Positions 25,490 to 37,721 of a stretch of DNA of 64,000 nt are shown piece by piece. Position numbers and translations under genes: made by a program. The notes below the pieces were generated by a model. It saw only the letters and a program-made list of their open reading frames with translations. It was not told where the DNA came from and ran no database searches. Positions within the stretch are counted from its first letter, which is position 1. Each line of letters begins with the position of its first letter. The DNA comes from Xestospongia bergquistia (lineage: Eukaryota > Porifera > Demospongiae > Haplosclerida > Petrosiidae): assembly GCA_963965975.1 (NCBI GenBank), contig OZ014414.1, positions 3,633,501 through 3,697,500 of the forward strand, read 5' to 3'.

Positions 25490-26695
25490 ACTAATTACAA
25501 AATATACATACTTCAGTAATTCCAGTAACTCCTAGTACTGCCCTGCTAGTTGGTGTTTCCATCCTAGCTTGAGCCATTCTGAGAATCCATAGCTGATGTG
25601 GCGTTTGGTTGTGTGCTATACTGAGAGGATGATTACACCATGCCTCACGAAACACGGCTACTTAACATTGTATTGCAGCAATAAATTTTTCAGCTATTGC
25701 TGTGACATACCCAGTATGTACTGAAGTAAATATAGCAAAGACAACGAATGAACACATTGAAATGAGTATTTTCTTCTCAGCTGTGCTCAGCTGTCTTTTC
25801 TTTTTTTTGGTAGACTTTGAAAGAAAAAGTGGTTTCTACATAGATAAACAAAGTGAAGGGCACATACATCAACTTCACTAACTGGACCCACTTCTTCCAG
25901 CAAATAAACAGGAAGTAACAGGAAGTAACAGAAACTAATGCAGCCAATGAAAAGATCACTTCATAAAAGCTGTCTTCTTTATTTGTGGACACTTCTACCA
26001 CAAATGAAACTTCCTCTTTCTGGACCTCTCTTGGAATGCTCAAGCATGAAGTGTCCAACTAGAAATTTTCTCCTCCATGGTCCAAACGTACACAAATTGG
26101 TAATCCATAACACTCAACAACTTGCAAAAATTCATTAAAAGCAGTCACAGCTTTGTCACTAGAGGTTACATTTCAGTAAACTGGAACTCAACCATGTCCA
26201 TCTATACTGCAATGTATTACTCACCGCCACCTTATACTTTTGTGATATCCATCAATGTGCCAACATTATATTGCCAACAATCAGAGTTTTATGTAGCCTA
26301 GTTTCAAGTCCCAAGGAATCAACGCAATGAATAGACCATTTTCTTTTAGCAATATCCCACCATTTCCTTTAAGCAGGGTCTGTATTGATTGCACATTACT
26401 AGCAGGTAAGCGTGTTACAATCTCGTTAACTAGGTCATCCAAATTTTGATTAGTTATATCACTGAATCAGTAGTTAATTGAACAATCAGTTGGTGGACTA
26501 CTCCAGTCACAGGAGTGAAGTCCCAGCAATTAGGAACCAGCAATTCTAGGTATACGCATGCTTCCTAATGGTCAGCTCCCTTATAAGAGCCTTCTTAGTG
26601 CCTATAGAACTCGAGGGACAGATTCTCTTAATCATCTCTATTCCTTCTCAAATTTGTCTATGCTTTCAATCCAACCATCCATCTTTATCAAGCAC
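25490..26695 (-). pseudogene. Integrase relic, right arm (longer copy)
   Basis: This decayed minus-strand copy covers the whole integrase. The MDGWIESIDK-like start lies near 26690. The LDDLVNEIVTRLPAS region is near 26400-26440. A core remnant near 26040-26080 reads RLDHGGENF where the intact gene has RSDRGGENF, followed by LEHSKRGPERGSF. The TPHQLWILR and TSRAVLGVTGITE blocks are near 25490-25620. Stops and shifts are frequent. Compared with the left-arm copy it retains about 575 bp of the core. Confidence 0.75.
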
Positions 26696-26699
26696 ACAC

Positions 26700-27115
26700 A
26701 GATAACCCACCTTGAGTTTAAATTGATTATAGTCATTGTAGTATTGTGTCAGTAGAGTGAGTGAGAAAGTGAATAGTACATGTAGAAGCTGTTGGATACA
26801 AGGTTGCTGGATTACTAAAGTCCTTAAATAGTCACCAAATGTACATACGTTGACATTTCTTTCTCCTTTCTATGACTTGAATTCTCAGAGTAGCCAACTC
26901 AGTTTTGAAACAGTGACTTGATAGTCCTAATTAGGAATAGAAGAATAAACACATTACCACAGATTACACATACTGTTGACTCTTCTATTCAATCAATACC
27001 TGGAGTCAATTCAGTAGGGCATAAAGGATCAGTACTAATTGGGTGAGACTTCATGGCATCTGTCACACCAAGAGTTTGAAGTCTGTTCAATAGTTGATCA
27101 AGCTCACCTTTTTAT
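26700..27115 (-). pseudogene. HECT C-terminal relic, right arm
   Basis: This is the mirror of 15760-16165. The LDQLL...LQTLGV and MKSHPIS blocks are near 27010-27110. TASTCT and DYNQFKLK words are near 26710-26790. It reads on the minus strand directly into the integrase relic. Confidence 0.6.
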
Positions 27116-27119
27116 CAAA

Positions 27120-28310
27120 GTATTGTATAGTTTGAGTTTAGGACTGCCATAGACTTGTTAAAAGCTTTATGTTTGACGATTAGGCATTGTAATCATGCCA
27201 GTTAGGATGATGTCATATTTCACAAGTGAATTGGTTACTAACATCACTTTCATTAGATATCTTGTGCCTAAACTTCAATATTTACTCCATTTTCACGCAA
27301 AATAATTAAGGTATAAGGGATGTCATAACCACCTTAAGCTTTATCTTTGGCAATTAGGGTTTAAATTTACTCTAATCATATCAATTAGGATGATGTCATT
27401 TTTCTCATATATATATAATTATATATATTGTACCAAACTTCAGTATATACTTCATTCGCTATTTTACTCACATAAAGGAGGGATCAATTAAAGTTTGCAA
27501 TAGAAATCTTAAGGCTTGATTTTGGCATATTAGGGTTGACTCATAAAAATTAGACTTTAAGGACTGCCATAGACATCTTAAGGTTTTCTGCATGGTGATT
27601 AGGGTTTAAGGCCATTGCAATCATACAATTAAGGTCATGTCATTCTTCTCATATGAATTTGTTAACAATGTCACTTTGAAAGATATTTTGTCACAAAACT
27701 TCATTATCTACTCTAATGGTCATTTTCACTCATATAAACTAGGTTTTAAGGATTGCAATAGAGATTGTAAGACTTTAAGTTCGGCATTAGGGCTTAAGGC
27801 TCTTGTAATCATGATTATTGAGGTGTTGTTTCTCTAAGGTGAATTGGTAATTAAATTGCATTTTCAAATTAATCCTGTGCCAAAGCTTCAGTATTTACTC
27901 TATTGGCCATTTTTGTTCATAGAAATTATGATTTAAGTGATGCGGTAGCCATCTTAAAGCTTTATGTTTAAAGTTTAGGATTTAAGGCCACTGTAATGCA
28001 GATTATGATGATGTTATTTCTCTCAAATGAATTGGTTGCTAATGTCACTATATGAAGATATCTTGTGACAAAACTTCATAGATGACTTTGACTAATAGAA
28101 ATTAATTGTTTAAGATCTGGTATAGATATCTTAAACCTTTATGTTTGGCCATTATGTTTTATCACATTTCTAATCATAACGATTAGGTGATGTAATTTTT
28201 GTCATGTTAATTGGTTACTAATGTACTGATCAAACATATCTTGTGTCAAAACCTCATCATCTACTACATTGGCTATTTACACTCATAGAAATTTGATTTT
28301 AAAGACAAAA
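27120..28310. repeat. ~186-bp diverged tandem repeat, right arm
   Basis: This is the mirror of 14545-15745, with about six diverged units. No gene is seen. Confidence 0.7.
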
Positions 28311-28440
28311 ACAAAAACAAAAATAATAACAATAGTAATAGTAATAGCCATTAAAATAATAATGATAATAATAATAACAACAACAGCAACAGTAACAATA
28401 ATAATAACAATAATAATAATAATAATAATAATATTTGTTG
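28310..28440. repeat. AAC/AAT trinucleotide microsatellite
   Basis: Imperfect AAC, AAT and AGT runs, mirror of the left-arm run at 13972. About 500 bp present beyond the left-arm run (14030-14560) is missing here. Confidence 0.75.
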
Positions 28441-29245
28441 CAGACTTGGCTCTATTGACATGTTGTGGCACACAAAGGAGGCATTAATGTTGCATATTTC
28501 ATTGTCTTATAGAGGGAAACCCCCCAATGGACAAGATAGCAATTGATCAGTTATAAAGAGTTGGCCAAAATTACAACGTGAAGAAGAATTCTTAATGGAC
28601 CAGCCATAGCAAAGATACAATGCTGTCTTATGTAGCTAGTGTGAATTCATGAAATTAGATTGGTAAAACAGAGAGCCAGATGGACACACCTTTTTCATTA
28701 CAAAGATCCATAGTCTTCTGAAGGATAGGGCCTAGTTTGTTATAAAGGGGAGCTGTGTTATCCCTGTTATACTTCCTCTTTCTCCTTGAATGGAGGTTTT
28801 GATCCGGAGTTGTTCAGAAAAGTTGCCAACAAATCTGTAATCTGAAAGAAGTATGTCCAATGTGACGATAGTCTGTCAATAAAGGCTGCATAAGCAGCAT
28901 GAAAATGGGACTTAGCAATGGAGCTCTTCACACCAAAGACTGATCTTATTTTCAGCAACTTGTCTTATGAAGTTGTGAGATCCAAAGCACCTCTAAGATA
29001 TTCAAACCCAACTGAACTGATGTGTATCCCAGAACCAGCAAAGATTCTCTTTGCCTCAGAGTAGAAGTCAGGTTTTACAAGTAAGTGAGTCTTCTGATCA
29101 TTTGGAACTAACCAAAGTGTGGGCCTAGTGTATTTGGCTGATCCCACCATAAATTGAAATTCTGAAGACTACCACCAGCAGCTAAATCGTCAGCATACCA
29201 GACCTGGTCAACTGATGTGTTTTTCCTAAGGTGATCAATCAATGG
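28441..29245 (-). pseudogene. Reverse-transcriptase relic (outer edge of right arm)
   Basis: Read on the minus strand it shows VWYADDLAAGGSLQNF, the YADD catalytic box of reverse transcriptases. LWWDQPNTLGPTLWL, AKRIFAGSGIHISSVGFEYL and FHAAYAAFIDRL segments follow. It is interrupted by shifts and stops. The order resembles RT-like open frames common in marine invertebrates. Only this fragment is present, with no element ends. Confidence 0.65.
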
Positions 29246-29334
29246 CAATCTGCCTATCCCATTCATGTTCATAGCCAGGGTGTCCCCTCTTGAGATCTAG
29301 ATGGTATATCGCAACCATTGCCATAGAATGTGGA

Positions 29335-29366
29335 GAGGAGATAAAAATAATAATAATAATAATAAT
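29335..29366. repeat. Short AAT microsatellite
   Basis: A run of about seven AAT units. Confidence 0.7.
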
Positions 29367-29584
29367 CTGATGAGTTAAACATAGCACTAATGATAACAAC
29401 AAAAGTAAATAGTATATTGAGAACATCACCTTAGCAAGTACCTTCATATAATAAGAAGAAAATCATTCTGTTCATCGCCACGCCCAATTGTGACGCCTAC
29501 TTCATCCCCACCTTAACACTGAAATGGAAGGAATTTCCAGTATTATCGAGTATCGATATTTACAATGATTGCTAATTGTACCTG

Positions 29585-29762
29585 TAAAATCGTGAATTCG
29601 CGAATTGCAATAATCGCGAATTCACAGCCAAATCGTGAATTTTGAAATATAAAAATCGCGAATTTCCGGTAAAATCGTGAAATTTGAATATGCAATAACC
29701 GTGAATTACTATAGTAAATTCGTGAATTTTTAGTGTGCAATAATCGTGAATTTGACGCCAAT
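29585..29762. repeat. ~43-bp tandem repeat rich in AATCGTGAATT
   Basis: About four diverged units, each with AATCGTGAATTT and an AATAATCGCGAATT-like word. The CpG content is high for this A+T-rich region. Open frames here only reflect the repeat. Confidence 0.7.
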
Positions 29763-30019
29763 TTTTGTCGTAGTTCGTATTCCATATGATATTGCCCATT
29801 CCTACAATTTACTTTACTTCTAAAAAATCAGATGTAGGAGACCGTTTAGTTACAATGAAATAGCATTCTCTGTTTGCACCATTTAATGCCAATTTACAAT
29901 ATTAATTATTCATAAGAAATGGCTTCCTATGAGTAGCTCTTGATAGTAAACTAATGAAATCACTGCTGTTGCTTCTAAATTACTCAAAAGGAGATCTAGT
30001 AACAATCATACTTCATATT

Positions 30020-30700
30020 TGAGGATCTTACCTTTGTGAATTTAATGTCTAAACTATTTATGGTTATGAGTAATAGTGAGCTACAAAGTAGAAGCAAGGC
30101 CGAAAAGATGAACAAATCCAACATTTCACCAGTTATGTTTGTGATGCTTTCCTTAACCTATACCCTAGTCACAAGGAAAAGATTATCATAGAAAGTTATA
30201 CTATAGAATTGAAATATTTTGATCAGTTTTGAGTAAGATATTCAATGTTTTCTACCAATACATTTCAATGGACAACCCAGGTCAGCCCTACATAGGGACT
30301 GCTACCACATGCCTAATAATTATCCTAAAAACAGCTTTCACTTGTTCTGATCTTTTGCTTTTAACAAATTAAGTTTTCTCAGAGATGTGATTGTTTATTA
30401 TTAGATAATTACACTAAGATTTTATGTTATATTGTCTAATTAGCGCAACATTATACCAACAGTCTTCATAAAATTTATAAATATTTGTTACTGTTTATGA
30501 ATTCAGTGGATATGATGTTGTTATATAACCAAGTCACTTTGTTATGGAATGGTATGCTATTTTATTTTTTAGAGTATCCCATTATACCAGAATAGATAGA
30601 ACATGAATGTATAATACAGAATATATAGCATAACATCTACCTCATCAGAGTATATGTAAACACCAGTCATACTGGTAATTATGAGATGACATATGTTAAT
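30020..30700. repeat. Duplicated non-coding block, copy A
   Basis: Similar to 30755-32110. Shared words include GAGGATCTTACCTTTGTGAA, GATGAACAAATCCAACATTT and GTTCTGATCTTTTGCTTTTA. No gene is visible. This copy lacks the 0.67-kb insertion present in copy B. Confidence 0.75.
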
Positions 30701-30754
30701 AGTTCATATTAATTGTTGTCAGACTATCCTTGGACAGTGGACATCAAAATGAGA

Positions 30755-32110
30755 TCTAGAAACGATCATACTTTATAGTTGAGGATCTTACCTTTGTGAA
30801 TTTAATGTTTAAACTGTTTATGGTTATCGAGTAATAGTAAGCTATAAAGCAGAGGCAAGGCCAAAAAGATGAACAAATCCAACATTTGACTAGTTATGTC
30901 TGTGATACTTAAAAGTCATGCCTTAACCTATAACCGAGTCATAAAGAAAAGATTATCATAGAAAGAAATACTAAAGAATTGAAATATTTAACCTCGCTGC
31001 TCGTTGGCGCATAGCGAAGGTTACTGTAGTCTGTGAGTGTGTGGGTCTATATGTATGTGTGTCTGTCTGTTACTCTGGCAAATGGCTTTGAGCTGCTTTA
31101 ACTCAGCTAACATGGCACTGGTAGCGACCAAACTAAAGTGGAGGGTAGAAAAACTTCTGTACGTTTTAAGAATACTACCAAAAGGAGCATCAAACGAACA
31201 AAAAGCTTTAAAAGTCTGAAAAACCTTTGAAAAAAGCATAGCTTTCAGTGAAGACTCGAGAATTCAATAAAAACCTCTTGCATACAGCTTATGACATTTT
31301 CCAACTTCTTAAAGTGAGAATTTTGCAAAAATACTTTTTTGGAAAGTTATGACAGTTTTACTAGCTTTTGGCAGTTATCTTTGTCCATATATTGAGGGCG
31401 AACTAAAAACACTGGCACCATAGCTGTCATTGGAGAATCACTAACTTTTACTAAGAAGTTGGAAAGTATTGGACCTTTTGTCAATTAGAGTGCAAAGTAC
31501 CAACTAAAACGAAAAGCTTTTTCCCTTTGATTGAAGAGAAATGCTGAGTCATCAAAAACATCTTCTTGCGCATTACGTGATAACGTCACTTGTGGAGGAT
31601 AAAAGAATAAAGAGGATAAGACGGCAGCAAGGTTAAGCACTTTAGCGCATTTCATTTGATCAGTTTTGAGTGAGATATTTAATGTTTTCTACCAAAACAT
31701 TTCAATGGACAACCCAGATCAGCCCTACATAGGGAGTGCTACCACATGGCTAATAATTATCATAAAAACAGCTTTCACTTGTTCTGATCTTTTGCTTTTA
31801 GGTTTTCTCAGAAATGTGATTGTTTATTATTAGCTAATTACACTAAGATTTTATGTTGTTTTGTCTAATTATCACAACATTATACAAACAGTCTTCATAA
31901 ATTTATGAATATTTGTAACTGTTTATGAATTCAGTGCATGTGATGATGTGATATAACCAAGTCACTTTGTTATGGAATGGTATGCTATTTTATTTTTAGA
32001 GTATCCTATTACACCAGGGAAGACAGAACATGAATGTATAATACAGGAATATAGCATAATATCTACCTCATCAGAGTATATCTAAACACCAACCACACTG
32101 AAATGACATA
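30755..32110. repeat. Duplicated non-coding block, copy B
   Basis: Direct duplicate of 30020-30700 with a 0.67-kb insertion at about 30988-31657. It lies just upstream of the third Roc-COR copy. Confidence 0.75.
30988..31657. mobile_element. 0.67-kb insertion with short inverted repeats
   Basis: Comparison with copy A shows an empty site (AAATATTTTGATCAG) here filled with extra DNA. The left end reads TTAACCTCGCTGC and near the right end GCAGCAAGGTTAA, an inverted pair with one mismatch. The right end continues about 22 bp further. ATTT at both junctions may be a target-site duplication. No transposase is present. Confidence 0.5.
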
Positions 32111-32379
32111 TGTTAATAGTTCATATTAATTTTCCCTTGGACACCAGAGTAAATTCTATATTTTGGAATAATACAGTATATAACATGTTTAACTTAGTAT
32201 CCCTGAACACTAGTGTAACATTGGTTTACTTTAGATTATAAAACATATAGTATGTCATTTTCTTAGTCTGTACATCTCTGAACGCTATACACACCTTTTG
32301 TATAAGACAAGATATTGTTTAAGGATTTTGTATGTCTTTAGAGTTGACAGTCATGTATATGTTTCATTGTTATGGACCA

Positions 32380-33520
32380 AAGTGGAGCTTGATGATATAA
32401 ATGAAATTATTGCTGAAAATATTAAGAACAACATGGAAATATCTTCAGAAGTAAAAATTCATCAAGTGGGAAGTGATATAGTTGGTAGATCAATTGAAGA
32501 ACCAGTAACAACTGAGTTGTGTCAGCCATTACTAGACACAGACACAAATAACAAATAACCAAATAACGACAATAGAAGAAAACCAAGGTCTGATGTATCT
32601 AAGCAAATCATTAAACGGTTAGGTCAGGTACAGGAGCCTAAAGAGCTTTATAAAGTTCACTGGATTATGGTATTGATACTGGTGGTCATGGTCCATTTAT
32701 AGATATTGCTCCAGCCTTGTTACGATATAACTCAGTCAATATTTTTACACACAAGTTGGATGAGTGACTTGATGATAAAGCTAAGTTCTTCAGTGTTCAA
32801 GGAAATCTAATTGGTGATCCAGTCAAAAGGCAGATTACTAACCTACAGCTTCTTGAAGCTTCATTTCGTTCATTAACATCAGTAAATCCTCTAAGAATGT
32901 CTAAAAATAAGAATGAAAAAGAAAATGTTCAAAAGCCACACTACATAGTATTGGGACATAATTATGATGAACTAGTGATGCCTGGTTATTCTGGTGAGTC
33001 AATAGAAACCAAAAATTCTACTCTTTGGTCAAAATTGTAAGAATTAAATCTAAAAGATCAAGCCATTCTGTATCGTGAAAAAGGAAATGCAATAATCTTT
33101 CCTGTCAATGCTATTGCCAGAGACAAGTACGAGAAAGAACTAGCTGATAAAATCCGTTGTCAAATATGTGAATATTTCCTAAAAGTTTCAACCCCTACTC
33201 GATGGTTTTTGTTTAAACTAGATTTAGAGCAGAAGTTTTGTCAATCCAACGTATTTATTGTCAGTAAATCTAAATGCCAAGATATCGGCAAAAGCTTAGA
33301 AATTAAAGCTGATGATGTGGAAGCAGCTTTAACGTATTATCATAATCTGACTGTCTTTCTTTATTTTCCTGATACCTTACCCAATCTAGTGTTCCTTCAT
33401 CCACAGCCATTATTTACTTTACTTTCTGATTTGATTTATCTCTTTTGCTGAAACGATTGATCATTTCAAAGTTCACGGTATAGAAGGTACTCATATCATT
33501 ATCAGACCAAGTGTTTGAAA
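32380..33520 (+). pseudogene. Truncated Roc-COR GTPase relic (copy 3)
   Basis: This plus-strand copy of the Roc-COR exon lacks the P-loop. It starts around LWTKVELDDINEII and has the switch-like DTGGHGPFIDIAPALLRY near 32680. It continues through GNLIGDPVKRQITNLQLLEA and WFLFKLDLEQ to NLVFLHPQPLF near 33410. A one-base shift near 33440 is followed by the ISFAETIDHF block, after which homology is lost. In-frame stops (near 32765 and 33038) show it is dead. It is useful as a comparator: its GNLIG supports Leu at the TGA site of copy 1. Confidence 0.8.
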
Positions 33521-35693
33521 GTACCAAACACAAACATAAAAGTTCAAGCTTGATGGGTGTCTATGAACATTGAAGTCCATGCATACATCAATGATAAATT
33601 AATACTATATCTTTGACCCTAAATTCTAAATATAATAACCTAACAGCATTAATTTTGCATTGAAGAATACACTTCCAGTGCCTTACAAACAGCCACTACT
33701 TTCTTATTTACATTTTAAAATGTCAACAGATGAAAAAAGAAGCCAATAAAATATTTAACATAATTACAGACTAAAACTTTACAGGCAGTTAACTTCATCA
33801 AATAAATCATGGTCATGATGTAATGAATGACACAGGAAGTTTTAAGGGTTGGATTTATTTTCAGCAGACTCTAAAATATGGCTGGTTTGAATCAAAGAAA
33901 AGTGTAGCTTGTGTCTTTACAGAGTGCTAGATATCAGGCAAGGGTCTGTTTTCTCCTTTATGTAATATAAAACAGAATAATGCATTGAGAGGCATGTAGT
34001 TATAACATTCAGATGACCAGTTAAGTAGCTGACAATACTTTTTAACAAAAGTAGTGACTAGTAACAACACAAAATATTTTTAAAAACCAGGTTGTAGAGA
34101 GTACTTGACTTGATTTCTTATTGTATTATGATGTTAACATGACATCATATGTTCTTATATGACAGGTGGAAGACAATAATAAAGTTCCCAAACTAATTTA
34201 TATTTGTTTGTTGTCTGTTACATTGATCTAGGTATGTACAATGTGATTGATGAACATTAACAAAACACATACATCTAAATGTATTATAGAATTTCAAAGA
34301 TCTAGGGAGGGGTGCCTAGGGTGCACAGGCACCCGCTTTTTATTCTATAATAATATTCATAGTCAATCATTCAGTCACACCCTGTGGTACATAATTATTA
34401 CTTTAAGAACATTCATAGCAAATTCTTGCAGCCAGATCTTACCATTAAAGGAGTGTGCTATGAATAATAAATATTGTGAATATTTATTAGTGTTAAAAAT
34501 TTTGCCATGCGCTATGCACGAAATCTGTGCACCCCCTATTTTTACACTCTGGATCCTCCAGTGGCTAAAAGTCTGCTAGTGAGCAGTGATTAGGCAATAG
34601 TGGTCAACCTCATATAGTCTGACATTCCTAAAGCTCTCTTGCATGAGCAAGCCTATTGCCAGCTACAGAATGCCTGTAGCATGTTTGTAACAATAAAGTA
34701 GGCTTCACAAAAAGGATCATTTCTCTGAACTCATTTAACAGATAGCCCTCATACACACTTCAAACCAACATGACAAGTTTTGCATTTTTTCATGAAATCT
34801 CAGAATTAGAATAACAAGTGTGTATGAAATATCAAAAAACTGTATCCACTCCTTTGACTATAATACATTTTGAAGGAAAATGACTATTGTAAAGGCAGTA
34901 AGACATGATTGTCACATTAATTAGGAATTTAATAGAAAAATCAATGGTATGGGTCAATTAAAACTAGATCAGAGTCTAAGATGAAAGAAATGACTAACCA
35001 ATTATTTTTGACTAGTCAAGAATAGTTAATAATTGTGGGTGTGTCATCAAATTACATGCAACATTCAAAATTTACATTTGAAATGTCAATAGATGAAAAG
35101 CCTGGAAGCCATTTACAAAATTCATTATAGTACTAGACAAAAATATTTTGAAATTGGCAAATTATTTTAATACATGTATAATCTTTAGTGTAATATATTA
35201 TAATATAAATAATTAAACAGGCTATTTTATGGATACAGCTTATTAAATTCAATAAATCATGATATAAGGAAATCTAGACAGTTTGTATATTCAAAAAAAT
35301 TGAGGCTCTAAATATGAGGATGTCTTCAAAAAAGGAAGGTGGACTTTATGTATTTTATCAGGTAAAGGACTTTTCTCTTTTACAAAATAGTCAAAGTCAT
35401 GTACATACACACAACATTATATCATACTATGACATGAGTGTCAGGTAGTCTATAGCTTTTCATAACATATTACATAGCTGGTTAAATACTTGTTAAATGC
35501 AAAAATTAATTTATATATATATATAGGATGTCATATATTGTCTGCTGAAAATTTAAATTATCTTGTGTCAGCGCTAATATGATCATATTAGAAATTATGC
35601 GACAACAGTTACACATCAAATATAACTAGCTAATGAACTTGAATATACATGTATTTTTAATTACTTCACTTTTTTAGTCAAAATAGAACTAAC
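33521..35693. other. Intergenic, no gene seen
   Basis: A+T-rich sequence with no supported coding frame. A 110-codon open frame at 34247-34579 has no recognisable family and a composition typical of chance. Confidence 0.5.
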
Positions 35694-37721
35694 CTCTAAA
35701 CCAAGGTAGCTGATGTGACTTATCAGTATTAGTTGTTTGAGAGCTATCTTGACAAATACATATTAGTTTGTGTTCACTTAAACGACAAAAATGTTCTGAA
35801 TCTCTTTTAGGACAATCAGGTATTGTACAATAAAAATACTCATTGACACTTTTGACTTTAGCCATATATTGAATTTACTTATCACTTCATTGATTCCTGT
35901 GTAGATAATATCTTGTAAAGTGAAGCATTCTGTAGAAAAACCAGAATAATATACTGCAATCCAATAAATTCCATCAACTAAAAGAACATCACTAGAATCA
36001 GTTTTTAAAGTGATGACATTGCGATAACATGGGGTTAAATCAGTAGGATATTTAAGTTGGAATGTTGGTAGTTCTGTATGATGTAGAAGGTATACAACTA
36101 ATGCAGGGAATACACCTCGAGGAATAGGTTTCATATCCCAAGACAGAATTAAAGGGTCAATGTGCTCCTTAAAAGGAGCTGATGTGTACTTATAGTCAGT
36201 GGAAGAGGTTGTAGCAAGAACAGTGGGAAGGAAGTATTTTCCTTTCTCAGGTAGAGAGGCTATTATAAATAAACTTGTCATTAGCTTGAGGAAATCTTGT
36301 GGTGTAAACTCAGGATAGAATCCTTGTGATAAATGTGAAGAGGGTGATGTCAACAAGTCTCCACTAAATGTTCCTTTATCTTTTAGTTCTTCATGAGCAG
36401 CATAATTATGTATAGGGATACTTTCTTCCTCCAAGCAATCAATAACATCATCAAAGGAGATACTGATTAAATCAGAGAGTTTGTTGAAAAGTGGTTGTGG
36501 ATGAAGGAAAACCACATTAGGCAAAACTTTAGGAAAGTACAGAAAGATGGTCAGGTCATGGTAATAGTTAGAGCTGCTTGGACATCACTAGCACTCATTC
36601 GGAAGGTCTTACCAAATCTCTAAACAATTAGACAGACTTACAATGTTAGATTTAGAAGATTTCTGGAGCTCAAGTTGAAACAAAAACCATCGAATAGGAA
36701 TTTCTGCCTCAATATAATACTGGCAGATTTTCTTCCGAATTCTAGTGGCCATTTTCATCTCATCATTACCTCTGCCAATAGTATTGAGTGGAAAAGTTAT
36801 TTTATTTCCAGCTCTGCGATGCATAATTGTGATATGTCTATATTTCTTTAAAGCTTTTGAGAGAATTTCATTTTTTCTTTTGGAGAGACTCATAAGATTC
36901 AACCATTTTATCCAAGAATGTCCCTAGCACTATATAGAAGGGTTCTTGAAAATTTTTGATACAAACGTTCGGTAATACAGGAAAATCTACCAACAATACT
37001 GAGCGAAACAAAGCTTCAAGAAGTTGTAAATTTGTGATCTGTTTTTCTACTGGCTCACCTATCAGTTTTCCCTCAACACTATAGAAGAACTTTGCTTTGT
37101 CCTCGAGCTTCTCAGTTACTTTGTGTGTAATTATATTGACAGAGTGATATCGTAACAAAGCAGGAGCAATGTCTATAAATGCAGCCTGACCACCAGTATC
37201 AACACCATATATCCAATGAAATTCATAAAGCTCTTTAGACTTTCCTACTCGAGGTAAGCAGTCAACAACTTCCTGAGTTATGGTAGGATCATGTCATACT
37301 GTGGTAAATGATTCAGAGTTATCACTGTATAATGTTTGTTCTTGCTGATCTGTTGGGTGATCAACTGATTCCTCTAATGGCTGGTATATTGGTTTGCTTT
37401 CTGATGACCCAGGTTTCTTTACTGTTTCTGATTTGAGAGGTCGAATGCCATCTTTAACTCCTTCAGCTATTTTTTTAATAAGAGTATCGCGGTCTATTTC
37501 TCTCCACAGAGAATCATCACCTACAATGGAGGATATGATCCTTGTTTCTTTTGCTACAACTACTGGAGTATTGCTATGGTATTCCAAAGGATCTTCATTA
37601 TAAAGTAGGTTTAAAAAGGATGATTTACCAGTTCCAGGAGCACCTGAGACAGAACACTTTGTCCACTTAACAGTGACATAACCCTCTTTCATAGCCTTGT
37701 CCAGTAATTTCTTGTTAACAC
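35694..37721 (-). pseudogene. Roc-COR GTPase exon, frameshifted paralogue (copy 2)
   Basis: It has the same exon borders as copy 1: acceptor TTATATTAG at 37722 and donor TTTAGAG|GTTAGT at 35694, again phase 1. The P-loop GAPGTGKSS, the DTGGQAAFIDIAPALLRY block, the COR-like region and the Cys/His tail (FYCTIPDC, EHFCRL, CICQD) are all present. An in-frame TGA at 37294-37296 replaces Gly of copy 1. Shifts occur near 36885 in an A-run, near 36605, near 36570 and near 35866. It is a decayed segmental duplicate; the flanking intron is duplicated with it. No death-domain exon was found downstream. Confidence 0.8.

Larger units (their letters stand above)
23456..29245. repeat. Right arm of the 16-kb imperfect palindrome
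   Basis: This is the reverse complement of 13172-18815. It contains exons 1-4 of the HECT gene, the longer integrase relic, the HECT C-terminal relic, the ~186-bp satellite, a trinucleotide run and the RT relic, in mirror order. Similarity starts abruptly near 23456, within HECT intron 4. It ends near 29245 with the TTGATTGATCACCTTAGGAA word shared with 13178. Confidence 0.9.

Noticed and set aside
34247..34579. 110-codon ORF
   Set aside because: No recognisable domain, no splice sites, and composition like the surrounding intergenic DNA.
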